DNA of 64,000 nucleotides from Glaciecola amylolytica. Its GTDB lineage: Bacteria > Bacteroidota > Bacteroidia > Flavobacteriales_D > Crocinitomicaceae. The translations under genes and the position numbers were made by a program. Below, piece by piece: positions 8,541 through 18,866 of the stretch; the stretch's first letter is position 1, and each line of letters begins with the position of its first letter. The DNA lies in NCBI GenBank assembly GCA_003856375.1, contig CP034120.1, forward strand, positions 1,364,001-1,428,000. Direction: 5' to 3'. The notes beneath the pieces were generated by a model. That model made no database searches. It had not been told where the DNA came from and worked only from the letters and a program-made list of their open reading frames with translations.

Positions 8541-9947
8541 TTGGCAACAAAAATAAAATTTGGAACAGATGGTTGGAGAGCAATCATCGCGGATGAGTTT
8601 ACGGTAGAGAATGTAGCCAGAGTGGCTTATGCAACTGCGCAATGGCTTAAGAAATCAGACTGGAATTCAAAGATCGCTTTGGGGCATGATTGCCGTTTTG
8701 GAGGTGAGTTGTTTGCTGAGACTGTTGCCAAAGTGTTATTGCATGAAGGAATCGAGGTGAAAATGTCCAAAGGATTTGTTTCAACTCCTATGATTTCATT
8801 GGCTGCAAATCAATTGGGCTGCGGTTTGGGAATTGTCCTGACAGCAAGTCATAATCCTCCTTCTTACAACGGTTTCAAATTGAAAGCACATTACGGTGGT
8901 CCTTTGACTCCGGAATTGGTTCAGGAAATTGAAGACATCATTCCGGATTCGGTTCCTTTTGATTACGTTTCTGTGGATTTGAGCACCTTTGAAAACTCCG
9001 GAAAACTGGAGATCATGGATTTCGAAACACGTTATGTAGAACATATCGAGAAGAATTTTGATCTGGAAGCAATTCGCAAATCAGGATTGAATCTGGTTTA
9101 TGATGCAATGTATGGAGCAGGCCAAAACGTAATCCGACGTATTTTGCCGGACGTACAGTTGTTGCATTGCGAATACAACCCTTCGTTTCACGGTCAGGCA
9201 CCGGAGCCGATTCAAAAGAATCTGAAAGAACTGGAGCAATTCATTTTGGCAAAAGGAAACATTCATTGTGCTTTGGCAACCGATGGTGATGCAGACAGAA
9301 TCGGGCTTTACAACGGAAAAGGGGAGTTTATCGACTCGCATCATATCATTTTGCTGTTATTGCATTATTTGGTTTCCAATAAAGGAATGTCAGGTAAAGT
9401 CGTAACAGCTTTCAGTACAACACCACGCGTGAAAACGCTGGCTGAACATTATGGTTTGGAATACCAGGTCGTGAAGATCGGTTTCAAATACATTGCCGGA
9501 ATCATGGTGGAAGAAGATGTATTGATCGGTGGAGAAGAATCAGGAGGAATTGCTGTGAAAGGCCACATTCCTGAGCGGGACGGAATCTGGATGGGATTGA
9601 TCATCTGGGAATATATGGCAAAATCAGGTAAAACTCTGGATCAATTGATCGAGGAAGTATACGAGATTGTCGGTGCATTCAAATTTGAACGAAATGACTT
9701 GCACATTACAGAAGACTTAAAGCAGGCTATCGTTGCAAAATGCAGTAAAAATGAATACCAGTCATTCGGAAAATATACTGTGAAAGAAGTCGGAACAATT
9801 GATGGATGGAAGTTCTTCTTTGATGATAACCGATGGATGATGATTCGCGCATCGGGAACGGAACCGGTTCTGAGAACGTATGCAGAAGCTCCGACACTGG
9901 AAGAAGTTCGGGAAATTCTAAAAATAACCGAAGAAACAATATGCTGA
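8541..9947 (+). CDS. Phosphoglucomutase/phosphomannomutase family protein
   Basis: An alpha-D-phosphohexomutase that interconverts hexose 1- and 6-phosphates for polysaccharide or cell-wall precursors. All four active-site loops are present: phosphoserine TASHNPPSYNG (Ser103), metal loop DGDADR (248-253), sugar loop GGEESGG (330-336) and phosphate loop RASGTEP (near 443). 468 residues is the usual size. The start is TTG at 8541: FGTDGWRA must be kept and no ATG or GTG is available. It could be the glucosamine mutase of this organism, since substrate cannot be read from the motifs. Confidence 0.9.
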   Translation: MATKIKFGTDGWRAIIADEFTVENVARVAYATAQWLKKSDWNSKIALGHDCRFGGELFAETVAKVLLHEGIEVKMSKGFVSTPMISLAANQLGCGLGIVLTASHNPPSYNGFKLKAHYGGPLTPELVQEIEDIIPDSVPFDYVSVDLSTFENSGKLEIMDFETRYVEHIEKNFDLEAIRKSGLNLVYDAMYGAGQNVIRRILPDVQLLHCEYNPSFHGQAPEPIQKNLKELEQFILAKGNIHCALATDGDADRIGLYNGKGEFIDSHHIILLLLHYLVSNKGMSGKVVTAFSTTPRVKTLAEHYGLEYQVVKIGFKYIAGIMVEEDVLIGGEESGGIAVKGHIPERDGIWMGLIIWEYMAKSGKTLDQLIEEVYEIVGAFKFERNDLHITEDLKQAIVAKCSKNEYQSFGKYTVKEVGTIDGWKFFFDDNRWMMIRASGTEPVLRTYAEAPTLEEVREILKITEETIC

Positions 9948-9950
9948 TAA

Positions 9951-9980
9951 AAAAAGCGATTCGTTAACGAATCGCTTTTT
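9951..9980. terminator. Bidirectional terminator
   Basis: A perfect 30-base palindrome centred on CGTTAACG, with AAAAAGCG on one side and CGCTTTTT on the other. It lies between the convergent mutase and His-rich protein genes and can end transcription both ways. Confidence 0.92.
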
Positions 9981-9984
9981 TTAT

Positions 9985-10536
9985 TTAATGATGTCTGTGA
10001 CCTTTGTGTTTTCCGCGTCCGTGCCCATGACCACTTCCGTGATGATGGTGATGCACAGTCGGGTCGCGCACCACTACATAATGTTCTTCCACGTAAACAG
10101 GATGAGGCGGATTGATTTCCAAATGAAAACTGATGTTTGATTTTGGTTTACTTTCCACACGAACCTTCGGAACGACTGCCGGTTTCGCGATCCGGTATTC
10201 ATAATACGTTTTTCGATGCTCCACATTGTAATAATACGGATGTGTTGAAGTTATCCAGAGAGCAAATCTCGGAGAACCCGCATAGGTAACGGAAACATAC
10301 CTTTCAGGTAAATGCTTTATGCCTTTCCAGTGTGTTTTTTCCCAAACGAAATAAACATGCTGAACCGGATCGTAATACACGTTTTGCCGCGGATAATAAT
10401 AGTATTTGTTTTTCTTCAGTGCTTGTTTTTGCAAAGAATAAGGCCGCTGGTCTTGTTTTGCACTCACAAATCCTGCGATACTGAATGAAAAGCAAACCAT
10501 CAGAATGCGGATCCAATAAAAGTTTGATGATTTCAT
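9985..10536 (-). CDS. Secreted protein with a His-rich tail, unknown function
   Basis: 183 residues. A signal peptide (about 1-26, ending FVSAKQ) is followed by a Tyr-rich region (KKNKYYYYPRQNVYYDP) that resembles a cell-surface beta domain. The last 25 residues are dominated by His and Gly, with five consecutive His and then alternating His-Gly. The tail is natural and suggests binding of Zn, Ni or Cu in the periplasm or on the surface. I cannot name a family with certainty. It stands alone, divergent from aroC. Confidence 0.75.
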   Translation of the reverse strand: MKSSNFYWIRILMVCFSFSIAGFVSAKQDQRPYSLQKQALKKNKYYYYPRQNVYYDPVQHVYFVWEKTHWKGIKHLPERYVSVTYAGSPRFALWITSTHPYYYNVEHRKTYYEYRIAKPAVVPKVRVESKPKSNISFHLEINPPHPVYVEEHYVVVRDPTVHHHHHGSGHGHGRGKHKGHRHH

Positions 10537-10753
10537 AATTCAAAAATTTGTGTTTGTAGCAGATTGATTTCAATTGTCTTGCCAAAACGGTTTTTAGTCG
10601 GGATAATTATCGTTTTTAGGTTGGATTACAGTTTGTTACAAGGGGTTAATGCAAGTAGTAAACGATTTATTCAAAATGAAAATATATTTCAATTTGAATT
10701 TTGTTTTTTCAAAATGGAATGATAAAATAGCAGATCTATCTCTCTGATTTGAC

Positions 10754-10761
10754 TATTTTTG
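10754..10761 (+). promoter_or_regulatory. -7 element of the aroC promoter
   Basis: TATTTTTG fits TAnnTTTG and is 24 bases before the aroC ATG. The -33 box is weak. Confidence 0.5.
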
Positions 10762-10785
10762 AAGGAATCATTGATGTAAAGAGAT

Positions 10786-11853
10786 ATGGCAGGTTCAAGT
10801 TTTGGTATTTTGGTTCGATTGACAACTTTTGGAGAATCGCATGGAAAAGCCATCGGTGGAATTTTAGAAGGAATTCCGGCCGGATTTTCTCTGGATCTCA
10901 ATGAAATTCAAAAAGACCTGAATCGAAGAAGACCCGGGCAATCTGCCATCGTTACACAACGTAAGGAATCGGATCAACTTCAGATTTTATCCGGCGTTTT
11001 TGAAGGAAAAACCTTAGGAACACCAATCGGGTTTTTAATCGAAAATGAAGATCAGAAATCGAAAGATTATGAAGAGATTCAGCAGGCTTTTCGTCCGTCT
11101 CATGCAGATTTCACCTACCAGCAAAAATATGGAATCCGGGATCACAGAGGCGGCGGACGTTCATCAGCCAGAGAAACAGCTTCAAGAGTTGTTGCGGGTT
11201 CGATTGCCAAACAAATTTTAGAATCAAAAGGAATTCACATCGATGCATTTGTAGACCAGGTTGGAAATCTGAAATGGGAAGGCGAGTGGAAAGCCGAATT
11301 GAAAGAAATCAGTGAATCAAATATCGTTCGGGTGCCTTCTTCAGAGCTGGCTTTGAAAATGGAAGAACTGATAAAAGCAATCCGCAAGGAAGGTGATACG
11401 ATCGGAGGAGCTGTAAGATGTGTTATTTCCGGAGTTCCTGTTGGTTTGGGAGAGCCGGTTTTCGACAAGCTGCATGCCGAATTGGGAAAAGCCATGCTTT
11501 CCATCAATGCGGTGAAAGGTTTTGAGATTGGTTCCGGATTCGGGGCAATTTCAATGAAAGGTTCGGAACACAATGATCTTTTTACAACAGACGGACATAC
11601 AAAAACGAATTATTCGGGCGGAATTCAGGGTGGAATTTCCAATGGAATGCCGATCGATTTCAGAGTCGCTTTCAAACCCGTTGCAACCATTATGCAAACT
11701 CAGGAAACGATCAATGAATCTTTCGAAGCAACCGAAATAAAAGGAAAAGGAAGACACGATCCGTGTGTTGTTCCCAGAGCAGTTCCTATCGTTGAAGCAA
11801 TGGCAGCATTGGTTATTCTGGATTATTTGTTGATGCAGGAAGCATATAAATGA
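10786..11853 (+). CDS. aroC: Chorismate synthase
   Basis: The last enzyme of the shikimate pathway: it removes phosphate from EPSP to give chorismate using reduced FMN. Signatures are [10 protein letters not shown] (17-26), RRRPGQS (47-53), [18 protein letters not shown] (the second signature) and the C-terminal [18 protein letters not shown]. 355 residues is full length. The final ATGA is shared with the next gene, so the two are translationally coupled. No other aro genes are in the window. Confidence 0.97.
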   Translation: MAGSSFGILVRLTTFGESHGKAIGGILEGIPAGFSLDLNEIQKDLNRRRPGQSAIVTQRKESDQLQILSGVFEGKTLGTPIGFLIENEDQKSKDYEEIQQAFRPSHADFTYQQKYGIRDHRGGGRSSARETASRVVAGSIAKQILESKGIHIDAFVDQVGNLKWEGEWKAELKEISESNIVRVPSSELALKMEELIKAIRKEGDTIGGAVRCVISGVPVGLGEPVFDKLHAELGKAMLSINAVKGFEIGSGFGAISMKGSEHNDLFTTDGHTKTNYSGGIQGGISNGMPIDFRVAFKPVATIMQTQETINESFEATEIKGKGRHDPCVVPRAVPIVEAMAALVILDYLLMQEAYK

Positions 11854-13655
11854 GCATGACAGCATTGGAACGGATTCTTCAAAAAAAATGGATGATTGGA
11901 TTGCTTTTCCTTTCAATCACCGTTTTGTTCGCTACAAAATCAGATCACAGATACGGATGGAGTCATTATGACGAAGACAAAGCCATTCCGATCCTTTCCG
12001 ATGGTGCCGGTTATTACGCCTTCTTACCACGTTGGTATATTCATCATTCATCAAATTTTGAATTTATCGATACAATTCAGGTGCGTTATCCGAATGCGGG
12101 ATTCACAGCGAATATTGATTATTTACCCGATGGAAGAAGAGTTGACAAATATTTCACCGGAACAGCTGTTTGTCTGACACCTTTTTTTGCAATCGGACAT
12201 ATTCAGGCCGGTTCGATCGGTGAAATTCAGGATGGTTACAGCTGGCCTTATTTGTTTTGGCTCTGCGTCGGGATTATCTGCTATTCTGTTTTAGGATTGT
12301 GGGGACTTTTTCTGGTTCTGAAGAAATTCCGGATTTCCTGGTTCGCTATTTACATCACGATCCTCGGATTTGCTGTCGGAACCAACTTGTGTTTCTATTC
12401 CTACAGAGATGTTCCTTATGCACATATTTTCTCGTTCTCGGTAATAAGCTGGATGTTTTATGCCCTCTTGATCTGGATTGATGAAAACCGGCTGAAACAC
12501 TTGTTATTTTTCTCTTTGTTGTTGGGACTCAGTATGATTATCCGGCCAACGAACGGATTGTTTCTCCTCATTGTTCCGTTTTTATTTCCGGATAACAAAA
12601 CGCTGTGGGAACGATTGAAGCAACTGTTTCAGCATCAAATAACTCATCTGATTACAGCGATTGCCGTGTTTTTGATCCCGATAGCCATTCAGGTGTATTC
12701 AAGCTATCAGCAATTCGGAAAAGTACAGTTCAATGGCTACAACAATGAAGGATTCAGCAATATCACCGATCCGTATTTTTGGTCGACCTTGTTCGGGTTT
12801 CGGAAAGGGATTTTTATCTATGCTCCCTTTTTACTGCTGATCATTCCCGGATTTATCGTTCTATTCATTAAAAACAGACGTTTGTTCTACGGATTCTTCC
12901 TGTTTTTTGTGGTATCCGTTTACATTTTGTCATCCTGGTGGTTCTGGAGCTATGGCGGTTCATTGGGTTATCGCTCGATTGTAGATTTCTATAGTGTTTT
13001 AGCCGTACCGATCGCATTTTTGCTGCACTATTCCAAATCGCTTTACAAAGTCATAATCTGTCTTTTTGTGCTTGCTTCCTGCTATGTTTATCAGGTTTAC
13101 GAAGTTCAGTTTCAGCAGTGCATTATTCACTTCGATGAGATGGATTATCCGAAATGGAAACACGTTTTTATGAAAACGGATAAGCGCTTGAATTTCATGT
13201 ATTACAGCCGGATAGACAGTCTTCCTGAAAAGATTACTCCGGTGGGTCCGATCCGAACTGTTCAATTGGGAGGTGCAGACATGAAAAGAGAAGTAATCTT
13301 TGATTTTCTGGAAGATCAGCCTTTGAAACCGAATTTTCACGATTCACTGGCGATCAATCCCAAATTAAGTTCTTACCGGATGGGAGCAAAATTGACCGGT
13401 GAAATGTATCTGTACGAACCCGCTTCCGTCCCGACAGTTATTTTCTATTGCTTTAAAAATGACAGTTTGGTGGGAAAAACAATCGTGAATCTGGGAGCCA
13501 GAATGAATCAAACGAAGCAATGGGAAAAGCTGGAAGTAGACTTTGATCCTTTGGTTGAATGGAATTCATTCGATTTTGTGAATGTGGATTTTTACTTTGA
13601 TCCGAACTCGGCAAAGATTAAAAACTTCGCACTTCAATTCTATAAATTTAAATAG
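11850..13655 (+). CDS. Polytopic membrane protein, GT-C glycosyltransferase-like
   Basis: 601 residues with about 10-12 membrane helices over residues 15-425 and a soluble C-terminal domain (430-601). The first loop carries paired acidic residues ([21 protein letters not shown], trimmed here to its core HYDEDKA...DGAGYY), as in lipid-linked sugar transferases of the GT-C fold, where an early Asp is catalytic. Substrate unknown, and the link to chorismate synthase is probably only transcriptional. It overlaps aroC by 4 bases. Confidence 0.6.
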   Translation: MSMTALERILQKKWMIGLLFLSITVLFATKSDHRYGWSHYDEDKAIPILSDGAGYYAFLPRWYIHHSSNFEFIDTIQVRYPNAGFTANIDYLPDGRRVDKYFTGTAVCLTPFFAIGHIQAGSIGEIQDGYSWPYLFWLCVGIICYSVLGLWGLFLVLKKFRISWFAIYITILGFAVGTNLCFYSYRDVPYAHIFSFSVISWMFYALLIWIDENRLKHLLFFSLLLGLSMIIRPTNGLFLLIVPFLFPDNKTLWERLKQLFQHQITHLITAIAVFLIPIAIQVYSSYQQFGKVQFNGYNNEGFSNITDPYFWSTLFGFRKGIFIYAPFLLLIIPGFIVLFIKNRRLFYGFFLFFVVSVYILSSWWFWSYGGSLGYRSIVDFYSVLAVPIAFLLHYSKSLYKVIICLFVLASCYVYQVYEVQFQQCIIHFDEMDYPKWKHVFMKTDKRLNFMYYSRIDSLPEKITPVGPIRTVQLGGADMKREVIFDFLEDQPLKPNFHDSLAINPKLSSYRMGAKLTGEMYLYEPASVPTVIFYCFKNDSLVGKTIVNLGARMNQTKQWEKLEVDFDPLVEWNSFDFVNVDFYFDPNSAKIKNFALQFYKFK

Positions 13656-13762
13656 TTCAGACCGTTTTGAATCAAAGAAGAATTTTGGGTTTAAATTTTT
13701 AAAATTTTTATGCATTTTCTGTTATTTTCTTGAATGATTTACCATGAAAAATACTTAAATTC

Positions 13763-15043
13763 ATGGGCATGAAACGTAAGAAAATAGTCATCATAGGTGG
13801 TGGCTTTGCGGGATTGAATCTCGCCCGTAAATTGGCGAAAGCCGATTGTGAAATAATCCTGGTGGACAAACAAAATCACCACATGTTTCAACCGCTGTTT
13901 TATCAGGTAGCGAGTGCACGCCTGGAGCCTTCAAGTATCTCTTTTCCCTTTCGTGCAATCTTCAGGCGCAGAAAAAATGTGGAGTTCAGATATGCAACCG
14001 TGGAGCGCGTACGAACAGAAGATAATCTGATCGAAACGTCGATGGGAGATATCAGCTACGATGAATTGATCATTGCAACCGGCTGCCGAACAAACTTCTT
14101 CGGAAATCCGGATCTGGAAAAACACACGATGGCCATGAAGTCGACACAGCAAACGATCCACATCCGTAACACCATTCTGACGAAGTTTGAAAAAATCATG
14201 TTCGTAGACAACAAACAGGAAGAGGAAGAGTTGATGAACCTGGTGATTGTTGGTGCCGGACCTACCGGAGTAGAGCTTTCAGGAGCATTTGTGGAAATGA
14301 AAACCAAAGTCCTTCCGAAAGATTACCCGAATTATGATTTTTCGAAACTGAAAATCATTTTGCTGGAAGGAAGCCCCAATACACTGAATGCGATGAGTGA
14401 AAAGTCACGTATGTGGTCACGCAGGTATTTGGAGAAAATGGGTGTGGAAGTACGGACTTCAACAGTTGTTTCCGGATATGACGGTCACAAACTGGAATTG
14501 AAAACCGGAGAGATTATCCCGACGCAAACCGTAATCTGGGCTGCAGGAGTTCAGGGAAATGTATTGGAAGGTTTGGATCAGGCTGAATTGGTCAGAGGAC
14601 GATATACCGTTGACAGACATTCTTTGGTGAAAGGTTACAACAACATTTATGCTATTGGAGATATTTCCTACATGGAAACTGAGAAATATCCTCAAGGGCA
14701 TCCGCAGTTGGCAAACGTAGCAATCAATCAGGGACGTATTCTGGCAATGAACTTTCGTGCACTTTGGTCCGGCAAAGCACTTCGCCCTTTTGAATACAAA
14801 GACAAGGGAACGATGGCAACAGTTGGAAAACACAAAGCGGTTGTCGAGCTGCCGAATTTCAAATTTCAGGGATATTTTGCCTGGATGGTTTGGATGGCTT
14901 TGCACTTAATGCTGATTTTGAGCATTCGGAATAAAATTGCTGTTTTCTTCAATTGGGCATGGCGCTACATCACCGGTGATACCTCATTGAGATTGATTTT
15001 GAGAGACGAAGTTGACCGGGATGTCATGAGACGAAACGATTGA
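13763..15043 (+). CDS. ndh: Type II NADH:quinone oxidoreductase (NDH-2)
   Basis: A single-subunit, non-pumping respiratory NADH dehydrogenase. FAD site IVIIGGGFAGLNLA (residues 8-21), NADH site LVIVGAGPTGVELSG (about 158-172), second FAD motif YAIGDIS (near 296). A C-terminal amphipathic/hydrophobic region (FAWMVWMALHLMLILSIRNK, around 373-392) anchors it to the inner face of the membrane. 426 residues is normal. Two Met codons (13763, 13769) are both possible starts. The gene is monocistronic and is followed by a strong hairpin that reaches into the next gene. Confidence 0.92.
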   Translation: MGMKRKKIVIIGGGFAGLNLARKLAKADCEIILVDKQNHHMFQPLFYQVASARLEPSSISFPFRAIFRRRKNVEFRYATVERVRTEDNLIETSMGDISYDELIIATGCRTNFFGNPDLEKHTMAMKSTQQTIHIRNTILTKFEKIMFVDNKQEEEELMNLVIVGAGPTGVELSGAFVEMKTKVLPKDYPNYDFSKLKIILLEGSPNTLNAMSEKSRMWSRRYLEKMGVEVRTSTVVSGYDGHKLELKTGEIIPTQTVIWAAGVQGNVLEGLDQAELVRGRYTVDRHSLVKGYNNIYAIGDISYMETEKYPQGHPQLANVAINQGRILAMNFRALWSGKALRPFEYKDKGTMATVGKHKAVVELPNFKFQGYFAWMVWMALHLMLILSIRNKIAVFFNWAWRYITGDTSLRLILRDEVDRDVMRRND

Positions 15044-15075
15044 TTTATTCTGAAATCATTGAAAATAAGAACCTA

Positions 15076-15114
15076 AAACCGTAGTTTTGATTAAACTCAT
15101 CAAGACTGCGGTTT
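15076..15114 (+). promoter_or_regulatory. 16-bp hairpin covering the sensor-kinase start codon
   Basis: Bases 15076-15091 pair continuously with 15099-15114 (16 bp including two G-T pairs, 7-base loop). The 3' arm ends inside the TTG start codon at 15113-15115. There is no good T-run after it, so it is either a weak terminator of ndh or a translation-blocking structure for the kinase. Confidence 0.6.
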
Positions 15115-18100
15115 GCTGTTAAAGAATTACATTCTCTGTTTATTCCTGCTTGTTTGTGCTGTTGTTTGGACTCAGCCAAATACAGGGCAATTTGTCAATT
15201 ACACGATCAAAGACGGGTTGTGTGAATCCGTTTGTACCGGAATCTCACAAGACAGCCGCGGATTCTATTGGATTGCAACCCAGGAAGGAATTAATCGCTT
15301 CGACGGCAGAAATTTTAAATCCTATTACCCCAGCGAAATGTTGGGAGAAAAGCAATTGCTCGACAATTCAAAAGTGTTTTCTGAAATTTCCCCGAATCGT
15401 TTGATTGTCACTTTGGGAAATGCAAAAGCCTTCATACTGAATTGTATTTCTCAGGATTTAGTACCCATCCGATCTTTGAAAAACCGGCCTGCATTAGATT
15501 TTATCCGGGTGAATCAGAATAAGTTCATTGTACCTTCTTTTGATACGGTTTTCATTCTGAATAATCAGTTGGAAGTGCTGGATGCACTTGTACCACCATT
15601 GAAAATCAAAAGAACCGGGATTCAACTGAAAATGCTCAGTGATTCAAAGTATCTGGTATGTTCCGCCAAAGAGTACTTTTTATTTGATCTCACAACAAAA
15701 CAATTCAAGACCTTTCAAACAGATTTGCCGGTTGACGGGCTTTTTAATTCCGGATACGGATTGCTTCACGTCGATACAACCCACCAATGGATCTATTTTG
15801 TCAATTACTTCAAAGGATTATTCCAATTGGATTATTCCGGAAAAGTACTTTTTTCCTGGGGAGCTCAAACTACAGACAGCAAAATGCCTGGATTGCCAAG
15901 CTGCATGATAGCCGATAAAAACAATCCGGAAATGGTTTGGATTGCAGGCGATCGCGGTATTTGTCACATGAATATGCTTTCCCGCAAGACTGTTTTGTAT
16001 GAAAACCATCCCCAGATTCCTTTTTCATTGGGAGATAATCAGATTACGAATTTATTTCTGGATCGTTATCAGAATTTGTGGGTTACGACCATGAAAGGTC
16101 TGAGTCTGTTGAATAAAAATGCAACTTTGATCGATTACTGGAATCTACCCGTCAGCTCTGATGAGCCAATGATGAATATGTGCAGGATTTCGAAACAGGA
16201 ATTGCTTGCTCCGAAATATTTTTCCGAAGTTTTAAAGATAAATGAACGCAATAAAGAATTTGAAGCATTTCATGCTGGGAAATTGACCGGATCGTGGTTT
16301 GTTTTTAAAGATGGAACCGCGTTGATTCATGGTGGAAAAGGGATTGTATTGAAACAAGTTGATCTTCGATCTGATCGCGTCACTGAATTGACATTTCTGA
16401 AAGATTATTTCAAAGGATCTGAGTTGGTTGTTTTCGGATTCCGGCATAGTTCCGGAGATTGGTGGTTTAGCGGAAATCAGGGCGGAGGATTGGTGCGAAT
16501 CAACCCGAAATCAAAAAAGACAGTACATTTCTCACGGGCAAAAAAAACATTTTCAGGATCGTATTTTACACATCATTCCGAAACTCTCAATGGAGATATT
16601 TGGTTTTCCAGTAATAAAACACAGACTTTGACTCATTGGATCAAGGAAGAAGACCGCTTTGAAGAATTGAATTTCGAGCACATCTTAAAGTTTCAACACC
16701 AAAGTATTATATTGTGTATGACCACAGATAAAAAAGGAAACGTCTGGATTGGTTTTGACGGAGGAGGATTAGCCCGTTACGAAGTTTCTTCAAAAAAAAT
16801 GCTCTTTTTCGGGAAGAAGCAGGGAATTCCATCCAATTTCATTTATAACCTGCTCTTTGATAGCCGTAACCGTTTGTGGATTGGAACGAAAAAAGGATTG
16901 GCTTGTTTAAGTGCGGATCTGAAAAAAGTGCAATCTTTTGGGGTGGGGAACGGTTTTCCGGCTGAATGCTTTGACCAGACTTCTTATTTTGATGCACAGA
17001 CCGGAATGATCTGGATTGCTTCTGACAATTATTTACTGCGTTTTCTTCCGGATAAATTGCTGAAAGTCGAAAAACAGCATCTGAAGATTTTTATTGATGA
17101 ATTTTGGGTTTCAAACAAAAAACAATCTTTGGGAAGCGAAGTGAATTATTCCTTTTCTCCTACTCAAAATACCATTCAGTTGAGTTTTGCATCGATCAAT
17201 TCCTCAGGTAAAAGCCGGATTGAATACAGTTATTGGCTCGAGGGTTCTTCCAGTTCCTGGGTTTCTTTGGGAACGAATTCAAGCGTCAATTTCCCTTCTC
17301 TGCCTTACGGAACTTATACATTTCGTCTTCGGGCAAAAATTCAGGGAACTAAAAACTGGATCTATTTAAAAGAACCGCTTCATTTCACGATAGAAACTCC
17401 CTGGTATCGCAGTTGGTGGTTCAAATTGCTCGTGTTTCTTGCAAGTGCCGGACTTGTCTTTTTCGTAACCCGGATGTATTTCCTGGGAAAAATTGAAAAA
17501 CAACGGGCCGTTTTGGAAAAACAACGAGCCGTTCAAAATGAGCGCGACAGGATTGCTTATGACATGCATGACGATCTGGGAAGCGGATTAACCCGGATTT
17601 CCTATCTGAGTAAAGAAGCTTTGAGAAAACAAGAGAATCAGCAGGAATTGGAACGGATCAACTCGGCCTCACTTGAATTGGTGGAGAATATGAGTGAATT
17701 GATCTGGGCCATGAAGGTGGAAAACGATACACTGACGGATTTGCTGGCATATTTGCGGCATTATGCGATGGAATATCTGGAAACGAATCAGATTGCGGTT
17801 CAGATTGATTTGGATGAGGTGGAAACAGATTCCATTATTTCCGGAGAGGCACGACGGCACATTTTCCTGATCTTTAAGGAAGCGCTTCACAACATTGTAA
17901 AGCACGCTCAAACAGAAAAGGTTGAAATCAAAATTGAAGCGAAGGAAACGCTCCGGATTCAAATCCGGGATTTCGGGAAAGGATTGGATGAAGGAGAAAG
18001 CGATAAAAAATTCCGGAATGGAATGAAAACCATGAAAAAGCGGACAGAGCAATTGAAAGGGAACATGGAATTGTCAAATGCCGTTCCCGGATTGAAATTG

Positions 18101-18124
18101 GAGTTTGAATTTCCGCTTTCGTAA
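15113..18124 (+). CDS. Hybrid beta-propeller sensor histidine kinase (Y_Y_Y / HisKA_3 type)
   Basis: 1003 residues. A signal peptide (1-20) is followed by a large periplasmic two-component propeller region with repeated WIATQEGI, WIAGDRGI, LWVTTMKG, VWIGFDGG and LWIGTKKG blades (about 30-650). Then come a Y_Y_Y domain (about 670-760) and one membrane helix (about 768-790). The cytoplasmic part has a HisKA_3 dimerisation domain (AYDMHDDLGSGLTR, phospho-His near 819) and an HATPase_c domain (N-box EALHNIVKHA, G-box FGKGLDEG). It senses an extracellular cue and phosphorylates the LuxR-type regulator encoded just downstream. The start is TTG, chosen because it gives an intact signal peptide and no ATG exists in frame. 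Confidence 0.9.
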   Translation: MLLKNYILCLFLLVCAVVWTQPNTGQFVNYTIKDGLCESVCTGISQDSRGFYWIATQEGINRFDGRNFKSYYPSEMLGEKQLLDNSKVFSEISPNRLIVTLGNAKAFILNCISQDLVPIRSLKNRPALDFIRVNQNKFIVPSFDTVFILNNQLEVLDALVPPLKIKRTGIQLKMLSDSKYLVCSAKEYFLFDLTTKQFKTFQTDLPVDGLFNSGYGLLHVDTTHQWIYFVNYFKGLFQLDYSGKVLFSWGAQTTDSKMPGLPSCMIADKNNPEMVWIAGDRGICHMNMLSRKTVLYENHPQIPFSLGDNQITNLFLDRYQNLWVTTMKGLSLLNKNATLIDYWNLPVSSDEPMMNMCRISKQELLAPKYFSEVLKINERNKEFEAFHAGKLTGSWFVFKDGTALIHGGKGIVLKQVDLRSDRVTELTFLKDYFKGSELVVFGFRHSSGDWWFSGNQGGGLVRINPKSKKTVHFSRAKKTFSGSYFTHHSETLNGDIWFSSNKTQTLTHWIKEEDRFEELNFEHILKFQHQSIILCMTTDKKGNVWIGFDGGGLARYEVSSKKMLFFGKKQGIPSNFIYNLLFDSRNRLWIGTKKGLACLSADLKKVQSFGVGNGFPAECFDQTSYFDAQTGMIWIASDNYLLRFLPDKLLKVEKQHLKIFIDEFWVSNKKQSLGSEVNYSFSPTQNTIQLSFASINSSGKSRIEYSYWLEGSSSSWVSLGTNSSVNFPSLPYGTYTFRLRAKIQGTKNWIYLKEPLHFTIETPWYRSWWFKLLVFLASAGLVFFVTRMYFLGKIEKQRAVLEKQRAVQNERDRIAYDMHDDLGSGLTRISYLSKEALRKQENQQELERINSASLELVENMSELIWAMKVENDTLTDLLAYLRHYAMEYLETNQIAVQIDLDEVETDSIISGEARRHIFLIFKEALHNIVKHAQTEKVEIKIEAKETLRIQIRDFGKGLDEGESDKKFRNGMKTMKKRTEQLKGNMELSNAVPGLKLEFEFPLS

Positions 18125-18126
18125 CA

Positions 18127-18173
18127 TCAACCGTTTGGTTCATTGTTTTAAAAAGAACAAAGGGTTTAATTTG
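18127..18173 (+). promoter_or_regulatory. Operator plus promoter of the response regulator gene
   Basis: The 17-bp site TCAACCGTTTGGTTCAT (18127-18143) contains the dyad AACC-N4-GGTT. One base after the dyad is ATTG (18142-18145, -33), then 20 bases, then TTAATTTG (18166-18173, -7, one mismatch to TAnnTTTG). The ATG at 18181 follows so closely that the mRNA is probably leaderless. The same dyad and spacing recur at 18867. Confidence 0.7.
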
Positions 18174-18180
18174 TAAATAA

Positions 18181-18804
18181 ATGATTGGGATTTGCATCAT
18201 AGAAGACATTGTGGATATTCAGAACGGGTTGCGTGCCGTAATCGAAAGTGATGAACGCCTGAAATGGATCGAATCTTTTGATACGGCAGAAGCTGCTATT
18301 GATAAAATCCCGGTTTTGAAACCGGATGTAGTCGTTACGGATATCAATCTTCCCGGTAAAAACGGAATAGAATGCGTTTTCGAACTGAAAAACAAAGATC
18401 CGAAAATCCAATTCATGATGTTCACTATTTACGAAGACAACGATCAGGTTTTCGAAGCCTTGAAATCAGGTGCAACAGGCTATATTCTCAAAAATACCAC
18501 TCCTGAAAAAATTGTGGAGGCCATTATTGAATTGTATGAGGGCGGAAGCCCGATGTCGCCGAAAATTGCACGAAAAGTGTTGCAATCATTCAACATGACG
18601 AAGGAAAATCCGGTTATTCAACTGCTTTCAAACAGAGAACGGGAAGTGCTCGAGTTGCTCAGCAAAGGATATTTGTACAAAGAAATTGCAGACCGACTGG
18701 ATATTACCTTAAGTACGGTGAAGCGCCATTTGAATCACATCTACGAAAAATTGCAGGTACAGAACAAAACCGAAGCGGTAAACAAGCTGTACGGAAAATC
18801 TTGA
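18181..18804 (+). CDS. LuxR/NarL-type response regulator
   Basis: 207 residues. Receiver domain 1-125 with the acidic pair E8-D9, phospho-acceptor Asp54 in VVTDINLPG, and the Lys in YILKNTTPEKI. A LuxR helix-turn-helix follows (145-200: LLSNREREVLELLSKG, then YKEIADRLDITLSTVKRHL). It is the cognate partner of the sensor kinase 56 bases upstream, but it has its own promoter. A 17-bp dyad abuts that promoter and recurs before the next gene, which suggests that it activates both. Confidence 0.93.
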   Translation: MIGICIIEDIVDIQNGLRAVIESDERLKWIESFDTAEAAIDKIPVLKPDVVVTDINLPGKNGIECVFELKNKDPKIQFMMFTIYEDNDQVFEALKSGATGYILKNTTPEKIVEAIIELYEGGSPMSPKIARKVLQSFNMTKENPVIQLLSNREREVLELLSKGYLYKEIADRLDITLSTVKRHLNHIYEKLQVQNKTEAVNKLYGKS

Positions 18805-18866
18805 TTTGATTAATAGCTAACTCCTTTTACACTTTTCAATTTTTCATTCTCACTTTTTACTTTAAG

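Noticed and set aside
9985-10060. His-rich C-terminus as a cloning tag artefact
   Set aside because: The His residues are mixed with Gly, Lys and Arg over 25 positions in an otherwise natural genomic setting.
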